Assembly: GCA_023396555.1 (NCBI GenBank)
Contig: JAEWWC010000157.1
Location: 1 to 23,160, forward strand
Length of the DNA stretch: 23,160 nucleotides
Origin: Bacillota bacterium
GTDB lineage: Bacteria; Bacillota; Clostridia; Christensenellales; SZUA-584
Direction of reading: 5' to 3'
Under the pieces are notes generated by a model. That model was not told the DNA's origin. It worked only from the letters and a program-made list of their open reading frames with translations, and did no database searches. How positions within the stretch are numbered: position 1 is the stretch's first letter; each line of letters begins with the position of its first letter. This document shows positions 1-7,324 of the stretch, in pieces. The position numbers were made by a program, and so were the translations under genes.

Positions 1-203
1 CCAATTGTGGCGTTCAGGGCCAGATAGGCGACTGTAAAAATAGCCAAGATTTCAGTAATGTAATGGTTGTAGCGCAGATATTGATATGCAGCTCCCTGGC
101 GATTCAGACACATGAGCAAACCGACAACCCGCCAGAGCGCCAGCAGCAGGCTCGCCATCCCACCCGTACACGCAACGCGGCTGGTATACCGTTTTTTGTC
201 CAT
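1..203 (-). CDS. N-terminal part of an unrecognised membrane protein (runs off left edge)
   Basis: An open minus-strand frame of 67 codons begins with ATG at 203-201 and is still open at the left edge, so only the N-terminus is present. The start is MDKKRYTSRV; two hydrophobic stretches (about residues 17-34 and 51-67) suggest at least two membrane segments separated by a short polar loop with several Tyr/His. A GGAG lies 11 nt upstream of the ATG, which is acceptable but not strong. It follows the terminator-like hairpin after the Crh-like gene, so it may be a separate transcription unit, though I see no good promoter. I do not recognise the family. The frame also stays open upstream of the chosen ATG, and a TTG at 209-207 is an alternative start. 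That it is a gene is inferred from the open frame, the hydrophobic pattern and its orientation. Confidence 0.5.
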   Translation of the reverse strand, partial: MDKKRYTSRVACTGGMASLLLALWRVVGLLMCLNRQGAAYQYLRYNHYITEILAIFTVAYLALNATI

Positions 204-253
204 AAGCAATCCGTCTCCGTTTTGCTTTTCACCTGGCCCAATGTCCGCAGTTG

Positions 254-281
254 AAAAAGGGCCGCCCGGACGGGGCACCCT
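254..281 (-). terminator. Probable intrinsic terminator after the Crh-like HPr gene
   Basis: On the minus strand a GC-rich stem (GGG..GCCC pairing with GGGC..CCC, with a small internal mismatch and loop CGTCC) is followed by TTTTT at 258-254. It lies 33 nt past the stop codon of the Crh-like gene and would end the long minus-strand gene train. The internal mismatch lowers confidence. Confidence 0.6.
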
Positions 282-313
282 GTAAAAGCCTATGTATGAA
301 ACAGATCGACAGA

Positions 314-571
314 TTAGAAAGCAGTGGTTACAAGCTTCTCAATCGCTTCAATCGCTTCTTTTTCGTCCTTTCCATTGGCGAACACGTAGATCTTCTCCCC
401 CTGCTTCACGCCGAGGGACAGCACGCCCATAATGGATTTCGCGTTGATCTTCTTGTTGCCTTTTTCCACGAACACCTGCGATGCAAAGCCGCCGGCAACC
501 TGAACGAACATCGCCGCCTTGGAAGCCCGAAGGCCGTCAGCATTCGTGATGGTCAGCTCTTTCGCCTGCAT
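314..571 (-). CDS. crh: Crh-like HPr protein lacking the phosphorylatable His15
   Basis: An 85-aa protein of HPr length and fold pattern. HPr of the sugar phosphotransferase system carries phosphate on His15 (motif GLHARPA) and is regulated on Ser46 by HPr kinase. Here residues 12-20 read DGLRASKAA, so His15 is Arg, Arg17 is Ser and Pro18 is Lys; phosphotransfer to sugars should be impossible. Ser46 is kept at exactly the expected position in NAKSIMGVLSL, so regulatory phosphorylation and CcpA-type partnership remain possible. Bacillus Crh has Gln at position 15 and also lies next to the yvcJ/yvcL genes, which supports a Crh-type role here. The gene starts 4 nt after the whiA stop, with an AAGGGGG ribosome site overlapping the whiA end, so it is the last member of that transcript. 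The exact Crh label is by analogy; 'HPr-family regulatory protein' is the safer name. Confidence 0.85.
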   Translation of the reverse strand: MQAKELTITNADGLRASKAAMFVQVAGGFASQVFVEKGNKKINAKSIMGVLSLGVKQGEKIYVFANGKDEKEAIEAIEKLVTTAF

Positions 572-575
572 GGTT

Positions 576-1505
576 CTACCCCCTTGTCGTTTTGAGGTGC
601 TCGGCTATGCTATTCAGCTTTCTCAGCTTATGGTTGATGCCCGATTTGGAACCGGCGCCAAGCACCGCTGCCAGTTCTTCAAGCGTTGCGTCGGGGTTGT
701 CAAGCCGCGCCTGGGCCACTTCTCGCAGGCCGGGAGCCAATTTGTCCAGCCCTATATGGGTCTGGATATATTCTATGCTCTCCTGCTGTCTCAGCGAGGC
801 GTTGACTGTCTTCGAAAGGTTGCCGGTCTCGCAGTTGACCTTCCTGTTGACGCTGTTGCGGACGCTCTTCATCACGCGGATGTTCTCGATATTGAGTATG
901 GACACATGCGCGCCGATCATCGTCAGCAGCGTCACGATCGCGTCACCTTCCTTTAGATAGACCACAAAGGTTTTGCCGCGCGGTATCATCCTTGCCGCAA
1001 TCCCCAGTTCATTAATTATATTCAACAGCCCTTCGGCAAATTCCTTTTGACCGCTAACAAATTCCATATGATAGCGTTTTTCCGGGTTGGTGACGGAGCC
1101 GCCGCCCAGAAAAGCCCCACGTACAAACGCTACCTTGCAGCAGCAGCCGGACAAGAACGACATATCAGCGCCCAGTCCCAGTCCTTCTTCGCCGATCAGC
1201 CGCACGTCTACCGCGACCATCCTCGCGACGGACTTGTCAATCGTCAGCGAATAGATATGGTTATGCTTGAGCTGGTTGGAGTGCATCTGTGTGGCAGCGT
1301 TCACGCCATACAGCCGCTTGATCAGCGCAAATGCCCGGCGTGCCACCGCGGCGTTCTCGGTGTCCAGCCGCAGCGTAAACGCGCCGCCCGATATGCTGAT
1401 GGACCCGGCAGTGTGCAGCATCGCGGCCAACTCGGCCAGCTCGCAGCATTCGCTGCCCGCAGGCACGCGGCACACCTCGGCTTTCGCGTTCGCAGAAAAC
1501 GACAT
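576..1505 (-). CDS. whiA: DNA-binding protein WhiA
   Basis: A 309-aa protein, the normal length for WhiA. The N-terminal two thirds form a degenerate LAGLIDADG homing-endonuclease fold (for example FLSGCCCKVAFVRGAFLGGG around residues 119-138). The C-terminus is a helix-turn-helix region (about 240-305, with ATLEELAAVLGAGSKSGINH). WhiA is a transcription regulator of sporulation septation in actinobacteria; in Bacillota it influences cell division and chromosome segregation. The ATG at 1505 has AGGAG 8 nt upstream and lies 11 nt after the rapZ stop. The neighbours rapZ and a Crh-like gene are the classic WhiA context, but the yvcK/glmR gene that often separates rapZ from whiA is absent here. 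Confidence 0.95.
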   Translation of the reverse strand: MSFSANAKAEVCRVPAGSECCELAELAAMLHTAGSISISGGAFTLRLDTENAAVARRAFALIKRLYGVNAATQMHSNQLKHNHIYSLTIDKSVARMVAVDVRLIGEEGLGLGADMSFLSGCCCKVAFVRGAFLGGGSVTNPEKRYHMEFVSGQKEFAEGLLNIINELGIAARMIPRGKTFVVYLKEGDAIVTLLTMIGAHVSILNIENIRVMKSVRNSVNRKVNCETGNLSKTVNASLRQQESIEYIQTHIGLDKLAPGLREVAQARLDNPDATLEELAAVLGAGSKSGINHKLRKLNSIAEHLKTTRG

Positions 1506-1516
1506 GGCGAATGCTC

Positions 1517-2374
1517 CTAGTGCCCGTACATGAGGTCCCGGTGCTCGATGGTCACGCGGTGCCCCTGCGACTGAAATATGCGGAATAGCTCCTCGGCGAT
1601 CACGACGCTGCGGTGTACGCCGCCCGTACAGCCGATGGCGATCACCAGCGTTTTCTTGTCCTGCTCCAGATAATACGGCGCAACGTAATTGACCAGCTCG
1701 TTGATCTTGTCGAGGAATATGTGTGCCCGCGGAAAGGACAGCACGTAGTCCTTCACACTCTGCTCGCGGCCGGTGCGCTCGCGCAGCGTCTCCTCGTAAA
1801 ACGGATTGGGCAGGAAGCGCATATCAAACACCATGTCCGCGTCGATGGGGATGCCGCGCTTATAACCGAACGTGGTGACAGCGATCAGTATGCCCTTATC
1901 GCTTTCCTCATTGAACAGCCTGTCCATCGTCTCGCCCAGCTTTTTCAAGCTGTAGGTGGACGTATCCATCACATTGTTCGCGAGGTCCTTAATGCGCTTG
2001 AGTCTCTCACGCTCGCGCGATATACCGGCGATAATGTTGCCGTCGGGAGACAGCGGATGCCGCCGCCGCGTTTCCTTGAAACGGCGCACCAATGCTTCGT
2101 CGTCCGCATCCAGATACAATATCGACAGCTCGATATCCTCCATCTCCTTGAGACACATGATTGCGGCGAACACGTCCTCGAACATGTCACCCATCCGCAT
2201 GTCCACCACCGTCGCAGCCTTGTTGATATCGTCGTTCTCGAAGCATATCTTCGCGAACTCCGGTATCAGCTTGGGCGGCAGATTGTCCACGCAGAAATAG
2301 CCCATGTCTTCAAAACGCTTAAGCGCCTGAGACCGGCCCGCGCCGGACAATCCGGTGATGATCACAAACTTCAT
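1517..2374 (-). CDS. rapZ: RapZ/YvcJ family nucleotide-binding protein
   Basis: A 285-aa protein of the RapZ (YvcJ) family, which binds nucleotides; in Escherichia coli it also binds small RNAs that control glucosamine-6-phosphate synthase. The P-loop is at residues 8-15, followed by the family signature CVDNLPP. The C-terminal domain carries FLPNPFY and the conserved GCTGGVHRSVVIAEEL segment near the end. The P-loop reads GLSGAGRS: the usual Walker A lysine is arginine (codon CGG). Arg at this place also occurs in actinobacterial homologues as I recall them, so it may not abolish function. The ATG is 1 nt after the PHP gene stop and the gene is 11 nt ahead of whiA, indicating co-transcription. 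Confidence 0.93.
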   Translation of the reverse strand: MKFVIITGLSGAGRSQALKRFEDMGYFCVDNLPPKLIPEFAKICFENDDINKAATVVDMRMGDMFEDVFAAIMCLKEMEDIELSILYLDADDEALVRRFKETRRRHPLSPDGNIIAGISRERERLKRIKDLANNVMDTSTYSLKKLGETMDRLFNEESDKGILIAVTTFGYKRGIPIDADMVFDMRFLPNPFYEETLRERTGREQSVKDYVLSFPRAHIFLDKINELVNYVAPYYLEQDKKTLVIAIGCTGGVHRSVVIAEELFRIFQSQGHRVTIEHRDLMYGH

Positions 2375-2375
2375 G

Positions 2376-3077
2376 TCAGTCCTCCGTTACGTTGACGATG
2401 TTGCGCGGGCTCAAGCCCGCTTTTTCAGCCAGCGCCAGTGCGTTTTGCGCCCGCCCCACGTGCTCCGGGCAATGTGCGTCGCTGGAAACCACAAACCGAG
2501 CACCTGCCGCCCCCGCTTCGGCGACATCCTCGGGTTTGAGGTCGTGATGCTTGTTATTGATTTCAAACAGCACCCCGTAATCTGCACAGGCCTTTGCCAG
2601 CGTTTTCATGTTTACCGGCACGCCGTAGCCGGGGTGCGAGATGATATGGACGCGGTACCGTCGCATCGCCTCGATATACGCTTTGGTGATGGCATCCGCC
2701 CGCCCGGCAAACCCCGGCGTCGAAAACGTCCACATGGTTTTCAGATCGCGGCAGATTGCTGCTTTGTGAAAGCCCATGATCACCGTATCAAAAACGCCTT
2801 CCGGCAGATCCACGCTGCCGTCCAGCCCCACAATATTCAGCTCAATCCCCGCACGCACCTCGATGCGGCCGGCATATTTTTGTTTGGCCTGGTCGATACA
2901 TGATAGATAATGCCCAACCTGTCGCCGTCTGATTCCATACAGCGGGTGCGCAACGGAGTGGTCGGATATACCGATGGTAACAAGCCCCCGGCTTATCGCC
3001 GCTTCCACGTTGTCGTCCACGCTCCCCATACCGTGGCTGTGCACCGTGTGCGTGTGGTAATCCGCCGTCAGCCTCAT
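2376..3077 (-). CDS. PHP-domain phosphoesterase (YcdX-like)
   Basis: A 233-aa PHP-family metal-dependent phosphoesterase. The first metal motif is at the extreme N-terminus (DYHTHTVHSHG, residues 6-16). Further expected ligands appear in GISDHS, AGIELNI, MGFHKA, ISHPGYG and the C-terminal SSDAHCPEHVG. Length and motif order fit stand-alone phosphatases such as YcdX rather than the histidinol-phosphatase or polymerase-attached forms; the substrate cannot be read from the sequence. The ATG overlaps the murB stop by 4 nt (ATGA), and rapZ starts 1 nt after its stop. A murB-PHP-rapZ-whiA order is common in Clostridia. Confidence 0.88.
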   Translation of the reverse strand: MRLTADYHTHTVHSHGMGSVDDNVEAAISRGLVTIGISDHSVAHPLYGIRRRQVGHYLSCIDQAKQKYAGRIEVRAGIELNIVGLDGSVDLPEGVFDTVIMGFHKAAICRDLKTMWTFSTPGFAGRADAITKAYIEAMRRYRVHIISHPGYGVPVNMKTLAKACADYGVLFEINNKHHDLKPEDVAEAGAAGARFVVSSDAHCPEHVGRAQNALALAEKAGLSPRNIVNVTED

Positions 3078-3973
3078 CTCTCCCCCGCTATCCTCACTTC
3101 CGGCTCGAGCCAGACCCCACTCGCCTGAAATACGCGCGCCTGCACCTCTTCGATCAGCGCGATCAGTTCCTCCGGCGTCGCGCCGCCGCGGTTGATCACG
3201 AAACCGGCGTGCTTCTCGGATACCTCCGCGCCGCCGATGCGCAAGCCCTTAAGCCCCGTCTGTTCGATCAGCGTGCCCGCATAATAGCCCTCGGGCCGCC
3301 GAAACGTGCTGCCCGCGCTGGGATATTCCAGCGGCTGCTTGTCGCGCCGCCGCGCGTTCAGCTCCTCCAGCTTGGCAAGGCTCTCCTGCTCATCGCAGGA
3401 AAACAGCTTCAGCCGCACGCCCGTCACCACCAGCGGCACCGCCGCCAGCACGCTGTGGCGGTAACCAAAATCCATCTCATTCTGACGCAGCACCAGATCG
3501 CCCGCTGCCGACGTCAGAAACACCTCTTCCACAAAGTCGCCGATCTCACCGCCGTACGCACCCGCGTTCATGTACACCGCGCCGCCGATCGTGCCGGGGA
3601 TGCCGCCTAAGAATTCGGCGCCACCCAGACAGTGCGCCGCAGCCTGCCGCACCAGCGTGGAGAGCTGTGTGCCGCTTTTGGCCATCACGCAGCTGCCATC
3701 AACCGTCAGCCCGGAGAAATTATCCGCCAGCTTCATCACGATGCCGCGCAGCCCATTGCTGGTCACCAGCAGATTGGTGCCCCGACCCATCACAAACAGC
3801 GGGCATTCAAGGTACTTTGCGGTTTTCAGCACCTTGCGTACCTCTTCCACCGTTTTGGGCAACGCCATCACATCCGCCGGACCGCCCACCTTGAACGACG
3901 TATGCGCCGCCATCGGTTCGTCCCGTCGGACGTCCTCAATGGAATCCGATAAAATATCAAATGCTTCTCTCAT
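3074..3973 (-). CDS. murB: UDP-N-acetylenolpyruvoylglucosamine reductase MurB
   Basis: MurB reduces UDP-GlcNAc-enolpyruvate to UDP-MurNAc in cytoplasmic peptidoglycan precursor synthesis, using FAD and NADPH. From the chosen start the protein has 299 aa. Visible FAD-binding motifs are FKVGGPADVMALP, MGRGTNLLVT and LGGIPGTIGGAVYMNAGAYG. The C-terminal domain has YPSAGSTFRRP (catalytic Ser) and VWLEPEVRI (catalytic Glu). The short form without the long extra loop indicates type IIb-like MurB. The frame extends upstream to an ATG at 4063, but the ATG at 3973 has a strong GGGAGAGGG ribosome site 5 nt away and gives the family's normal N-terminus, so I use it. A 122-nt spacer separates it from uvrC upstream; it overlaps the PHP gene by 4 nt downstream. 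Confidence 0.95.
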   Translation of the reverse strand: MREAFDILSDSIEDVRRDEPMAAHTSFKVGGPADVMALPKTVEEVRKVLKTAKYLECPLFVMGRGTNLLVTSNGLRGIVMKLADNFSGLTVDGSCVMAKSGTQLSTLVRQAAAHCLGGAEFLGGIPGTIGGAVYMNAGAYGGEIGDFVEEVFLTSAAGDLVLRQNEMDFGYRHSVLAAVPLVVTGVRLKLFSCDEQESLAKLEELNARRRDKQPLEYPSAGSTFRRPEGYYAGTLIEQTGLKGLRIGGAEVSEKHAGFVINRGGATPEELIALIEEVQARVFQASGVWLEPEVRIAGER

Positions 3974-4022
3974 ATTGCCCTCTCCCCAATTACCTCTCCC
4001 GATTGAAGTGTACACCACCTTG

Positions 4023-4045
4023 GCTGAAAGCACAATGCTTTCAGC
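4023..4045. repeat. Perfect 9-bp inverted repeat in the uvrC-murB spacer
   Basis: GCTGAAAGC and GCTTTCAGC flank the loop ACAAT. It sits in the only long gap of the minus-strand gene train, between the uvrC stop (4096) and the murB start (3973). No T-run follows on the minus strand, so it is not a classic intrinsic terminator; an mRNA processing or stability hairpin, or a protein-binding site, are possible. A weak -35/-10-like pair on the minus strand (TTGTGC, 17 nt, TACACT) starts inside the repeat, so a secondary murB promoter cannot be excluded. Confidence 0.6.
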
Positions 4046-4095
4046 TTGGCGAAAAGCCTTCATCCTTCCGCTACTTTTCAGCTTTGTAACAGCTC

Positions 4096-5928
4096 TTAAT
4101 TATCACTCCCCGCTTCCGACTCAAAATAATCCACCACCGCCTGCGCCGACCGTATATCCATACCCGGCACGCTTGCGATCTCTTCCGCGCTGGCTGCGCG
4201 AATGTCCCCCACCGTCTCAAAGTGCTTCAGCAGCGCCTTCGCACGGCTCTGCCCCACGTGCGGAATCTTCAGCAGCGCCGAGTCCTCCACCTTATTGAGC
4301 CGCAGGTTCCGGTGATACGTGATCGCGAACCGGTGTGCCTCATCACGGATACGCGTCAGCAGCTTTAAGGCCGGGCTGCTTTTGTCCAGCACGATGGGTT
4401 CGCTCTGCCCCACAACGAACACCTCTTCCTCGCGCTTGGCGAGGCTGATCAGCGGAAGGTCCTCCAGCCCCAGCGATGCCAGCGCGTCATACGCCGAATG
4501 CAGCTGCCCCTTGCCGCCGTCCACCACAATCAGCGTGGGAAACTCGTCGAAGCCTTCCGCGCCCTGCAGCGCGCGCTTCAAACGCCGGGTGAGCACCTCG
4601 TTCATCGACGCAAAATCGTCTGCGCCTTCCACCGTCTTGATCTTGAAACGCCGGTACGACTTCTTCTCCGGCTTTCCGCCGCGGAACACCACCATGGACG
4701 CTACCGAGTCCGTCCCCTGCGTGTTGGATATATCGTAGCATTCCATTCGGTCCACATCCGTATCCAGCCCCAGCGCTGCTTTAAGTGCGGCAAGCGCGCC
4801 CGTCGTCTGATCGAATTCATGCTGGATGCGCGCGAGCCTCCTTGTGAGCGCCTCCTTCGCGTTGTTGACTGCCATGTCCGCCAACCGCCGGTTGTCGCCC
4901 TTCTCCGGCACATGGACCACCACCTTGGAGCCGCGCAGTTGCGTCAGCCACTGCTCGATCAACTCCTTTTCCTCCGGCTCCGCGGACACGTATATCTGCT
5001 TGGCGACGCCGGTCACGCTGGAGTAATACTGCTTCAATGCCTGCGACAGCACCGCTTCAGCCGTTTCATCCTCGCATTTGATGAAAAAGCGCTCGGTATG
5101 GTTCAGCTCGCCACGGCGCACGAACATGCCCTGCACCACCGCTTCGCCATCCTGCATCCACACGGCAAACACGTCCTTGTCGTTGAGGTCGGGGAACGCG
5201 GCCTTCTGCTTCTCAAACAGCCGCTCCAACGCGCGTATACGGTCACGTATCATCGCGGCCTTCTCATACTCCATGCTCTCCGAGGCGGCTTTCATATCCT
5301 CCTCGAACTGGCGGCGGAGCCCCTTATACCGACCGGACAGAAAGTCCGCCACCTCATCCAGCATACGCTTGTATTCGTATTCGCTCACCTTGCCCGCACA
5401 CGGAGCGAGACAGCGTCCCATTTCATAGTTGATGCACGGACGGTGCTTTTTGCCATCCGGCAGGTCCATGCGGCAGGTGCGCACGGGGAACATCTTGCTT
5501 ACCGTGTCCATCACGTCGTGCAGCACGTGCGCCGCGATATACGGCCCATAATACTTCGCCCCGTCGTTCTCCACCTTGCGCGTCACGCAAATGCGCGGGA
5601 ACGCCTCGTTAAAGTCGATGCGGATATACGGGTAATGCTTGTCGTCGCGCAGCAGTATGTTGTAATACGGGCTATAGCGCTTGATCATATTGCACTCAAG
5701 CATCAGCGCTTCGATCTCCGTACCCACCAGTATGTAATCGAAGTCGGCGATCTCCCGCACCAGCGCCTGCGTCTTGGCGTCCTTGCGCGTGTTCTGGAAG
5801 TAACTGCTCACACGGTTCTTCAGTGCCACCGCTTTGCCGACGTATATGACCTTGCCGTCCGCGTTCTTCATCAGATAAACGCCCGGTGTCTTGGGCAATG
5901 TTTTCAGCTTCTCGCGTATCGCGTCCAT
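4096..5928 (-). CDS. uvrC: Excinuclease ABC subunit C (UvrC)
   Basis: A 610-aa UvrC, the dual-incision nuclease of nucleotide excision repair. The N-terminal GIY-YIG nuclease is seen as PGVYLMKNADGKVIYVGKA (about residues 15-33) with the downstream Arg in KNRVSSYF. A UVR motif for UvrB contact lies near residues 200-235 (MEYEKAAMIRDRIRALE). The C-terminal RNase H-like nuclease shows MECYDISNTQGTDSVASMVV and LIVVDGGKGQL. Two helix-hairpin-helix motifs close the protein (LLKIPHVGQSRAKALL and IASVPGMDIRSAQAVV). Length and domain order are normal. The ATG is 1 nt after the PBP stop, so it is translated from the cell-wall gene transcript. Confidence 0.97.
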   Translation of the reverse strand: MDAIREKLKTLPKTPGVYLMKNADGKVIYVGKAVALKNRVSSYFQNTRKDAKTQALVREIADFDYILVGTEIEALMLECNMIKRYSPYYNILLRDDKHYPYIRIDFNEAFPRICVTRKVENDGAKYYGPYIAAHVLHDVMDTVSKMFPVRTCRMDLPDGKKHRPCINYEMGRCLAPCAGKVSEYEYKRMLDEVADFLSGRYKGLRRQFEEDMKAASESMEYEKAAMIRDRIRALERLFEKQKAAFPDLNDKDVFAVWMQDGEAVVQGMFVRRGELNHTERFFIKCEDETAEAVLSQALKQYYSSVTGVAKQIYVSAEPEEKELIEQWLTQLRGSKVVVHVPEKGDNRRLADMAVNNAKEALTRRLARIQHEFDQTTGALAALKAALGLDTDVDRMECYDISNTQGTDSVASMVVFRGGKPEKKSYRRFKIKTVEGADDFASMNEVLTRRLKRALQGAEGFDEFPTLIVVDGGKGQLHSAYDALASLGLEDLPLISLAKREEEVFVVGQSEPIVLDKSSPALKLLTRIRDEAHRFAITYHRNLRLNKVEDSALLKIPHVGQSRAKALLKHFETVGDIRAASAEEIASVPGMDIRSAQAVVDYFESEAGSDN

Positions 5929-5929
5929 G

Positions 5930-7324
5930 TCAGTACCCGATATCGATCGCCTTGGCCAGCACCTTGGCTGCGACGGGCGCTGCGTTGCCGCCGCCCGAAC
6001 CGGCCTTCTCCAGTATCACCGCGATGCAGAGCGGATGCTCGTCGTCATCCACGAAGCCTACAAACCACGCGTGTTCCGCGTTGCCGTCTTCGCCCGCGAT
6101 TTCCGCCGTACCCGTCTTGCCGCCCACAGTGTAGTGCTCCAGCGCCGCCTTTTTACCCGTGCCCTTTTTGATCGCGTTGATCATATATTCCTGCAATTCC
6201 TGCGCCGTGTCCGAATTGATGGGCGTAGCCGCCGCATTGGGCGTCACGCTGTATGTCGTTTTCAGACTGTTGCTCACTGAATAGAGCAGCTTGGGTTGCA
6301 TCATCACACCGTCGTTGGCGATCGCCCCGGCGATCATGCACGCATGCAACGGCGTGATCAGGTCGTGATACTGGCCGATGGACGACCACGACAGGTTGGT
6401 CTTGTCGTCTGTGGACTCAAACACGCTCTCACCCATCACCACATCGTCAAACAGCATGTCGTTGCCAAACAGGAACTTGTTCGCCTCGGCGGACAGCTTC
6501 TGTACGCCCAGTTGCTGCGCCGCTTCCGCGAAATACACGTTGCACGAATGCTGTATGGCTTCCTTCAGATCCTCTTTGCCGTGTTCGCCGGTACACTTGA
6601 TGGTCTTGCCGCCGATCTCCGTGCTGCCGTTGCACGTGGTCGTGAAGCCGTCCAGCCCGTTATCGATCAGCGCCGCCGCCGTCACCAGCTTGAACGTGCT
6701 TCCGGGCGGATACAGGCCGGAAAACGCGCGGTTCACCAGCTCGCTCTCGCCGCCGCCCGCCAGAAATTCTTCCATGTCCGTCGGGTCGAATGTGGGTGAG
6801 GACACCGAAGCCAGCACCTCGCCCGTCTTATAATTCATCACCACGACAGCGCCGCGGTTTTTACCCATCGCGTCCAGCGCACGTTTGGAAAGCTCAGCGT
6901 CTATCGTCAGCATTACATCGCTGCCCCGGCGCTCCTCGCCGGATACGAGATCCACAATGCGCGTGATCGTGTCCTTGTCAAAGCCGAAAAGGTATTTGGC
7001 GAACATCGTCTGCGCGCCGTATGTCATGCCGTAGCTGTCGCCCACGATGTGCGCGACGGACTCCCTCATGTCGCTGTCGTCCAGATATTCGCGGTTGCCC
7101 TCATCGTCTATAGTCAGCAATGTGCGTCCCGTGCGGTCCTTGAGGTCCCCCGCCTTCACCGTCGTCTCCATATTCTGTATGCGCGGGTTATACGGCGTCA
7201 CAAACCAGCGCTCCCCATACATGAAAACCGCATATCCGAGATATACCACCAATCCGGCGAACATCACGGTGAATACGATGAGCAGCGTCCGTATGTTGCG
7301 CCGGAGCACATTTTTCTTCATCAT
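5930..7324 (-). CDS. Short class B penicillin-binding protein (transpeptidase, PbpA-like)
   Basis: A 464-aa peptidoglycan transpeptidase anchored by one N-terminal membrane helix (about residues 12-34). All three active-site motifs are present: S209-T-F-K (in YPPGSTFK), S260-C-N (in HSCNVYF) and K403-T-G (in GGKTGTAE). The region before the transpeptidase domain is short, resembling actinobacterial PbpA rather than the long FtsI or PBP2 proteins with large dimerisation domains or PASTA repeats. It cross-links stem peptides outside the membrane. It overlaps the upstream SEDS gene by 4 nt (ATGA), so the two form a matched glycosyltransferase-transpeptidase pair. Whether it serves the septum, elongation or sporulation cannot be told from the sequence. 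Confidence 0.93.
   Translation of the reverse strand: MMKKNVLRRNIRTLLIVFTVMFAGLVVYLGYAVFMYGERWFVTPYNPRIQNMETTVKAGDLKDRTGRTLLTIDDEGNREYLDDSDMRESVAHIVGDSYGMTYGAQTMFAKYLFGFDKDTITRIVDLVSGEERRGSDVMLTIDAELSKRALDAMGKNRGAVVVMNYKTGEVLASVSSPTFDPTDMEEFLAGGGESELVNRAFSGLYPPGSTFKLVTAAALIDNGLDGFTTTCNGSTEIGGKTIKCTGEHGKEDLKEAIQHSCNVYFAEAAQQLGVQKLSAEANKFLFGNDMLFDDVVMGESVFESTDDKTNLSWSSIGQYHDLITPLHACMIAGAIANDGVMMQPKLLYSVSNSLKTTYSVTPNAAATPINSDTAQELQEYMINAIKKGTGKKAALEHYTVGGKTGTAEIAGEDGNAEHAWFVGFVDDDEHPLCIAVILEKAGSGGGNAAPVAAKVLAKAIDIGY

Noticed and set aside
3974..4063. Upstream ATG at 4063 as the murB start
   Set aside because: It adds 30 residues not expected for MurB, covers the inverted repeat, and the ATG at 3973 has a much better placed ribosome site.
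4498..6171. 557-codon plus-strand open frame
   Set aside because: It is antisense to uvrC and the PBP gene; its composition (many His, Arg, Leu) is typical of a shadow of a GC-rich gene and it has no domain.
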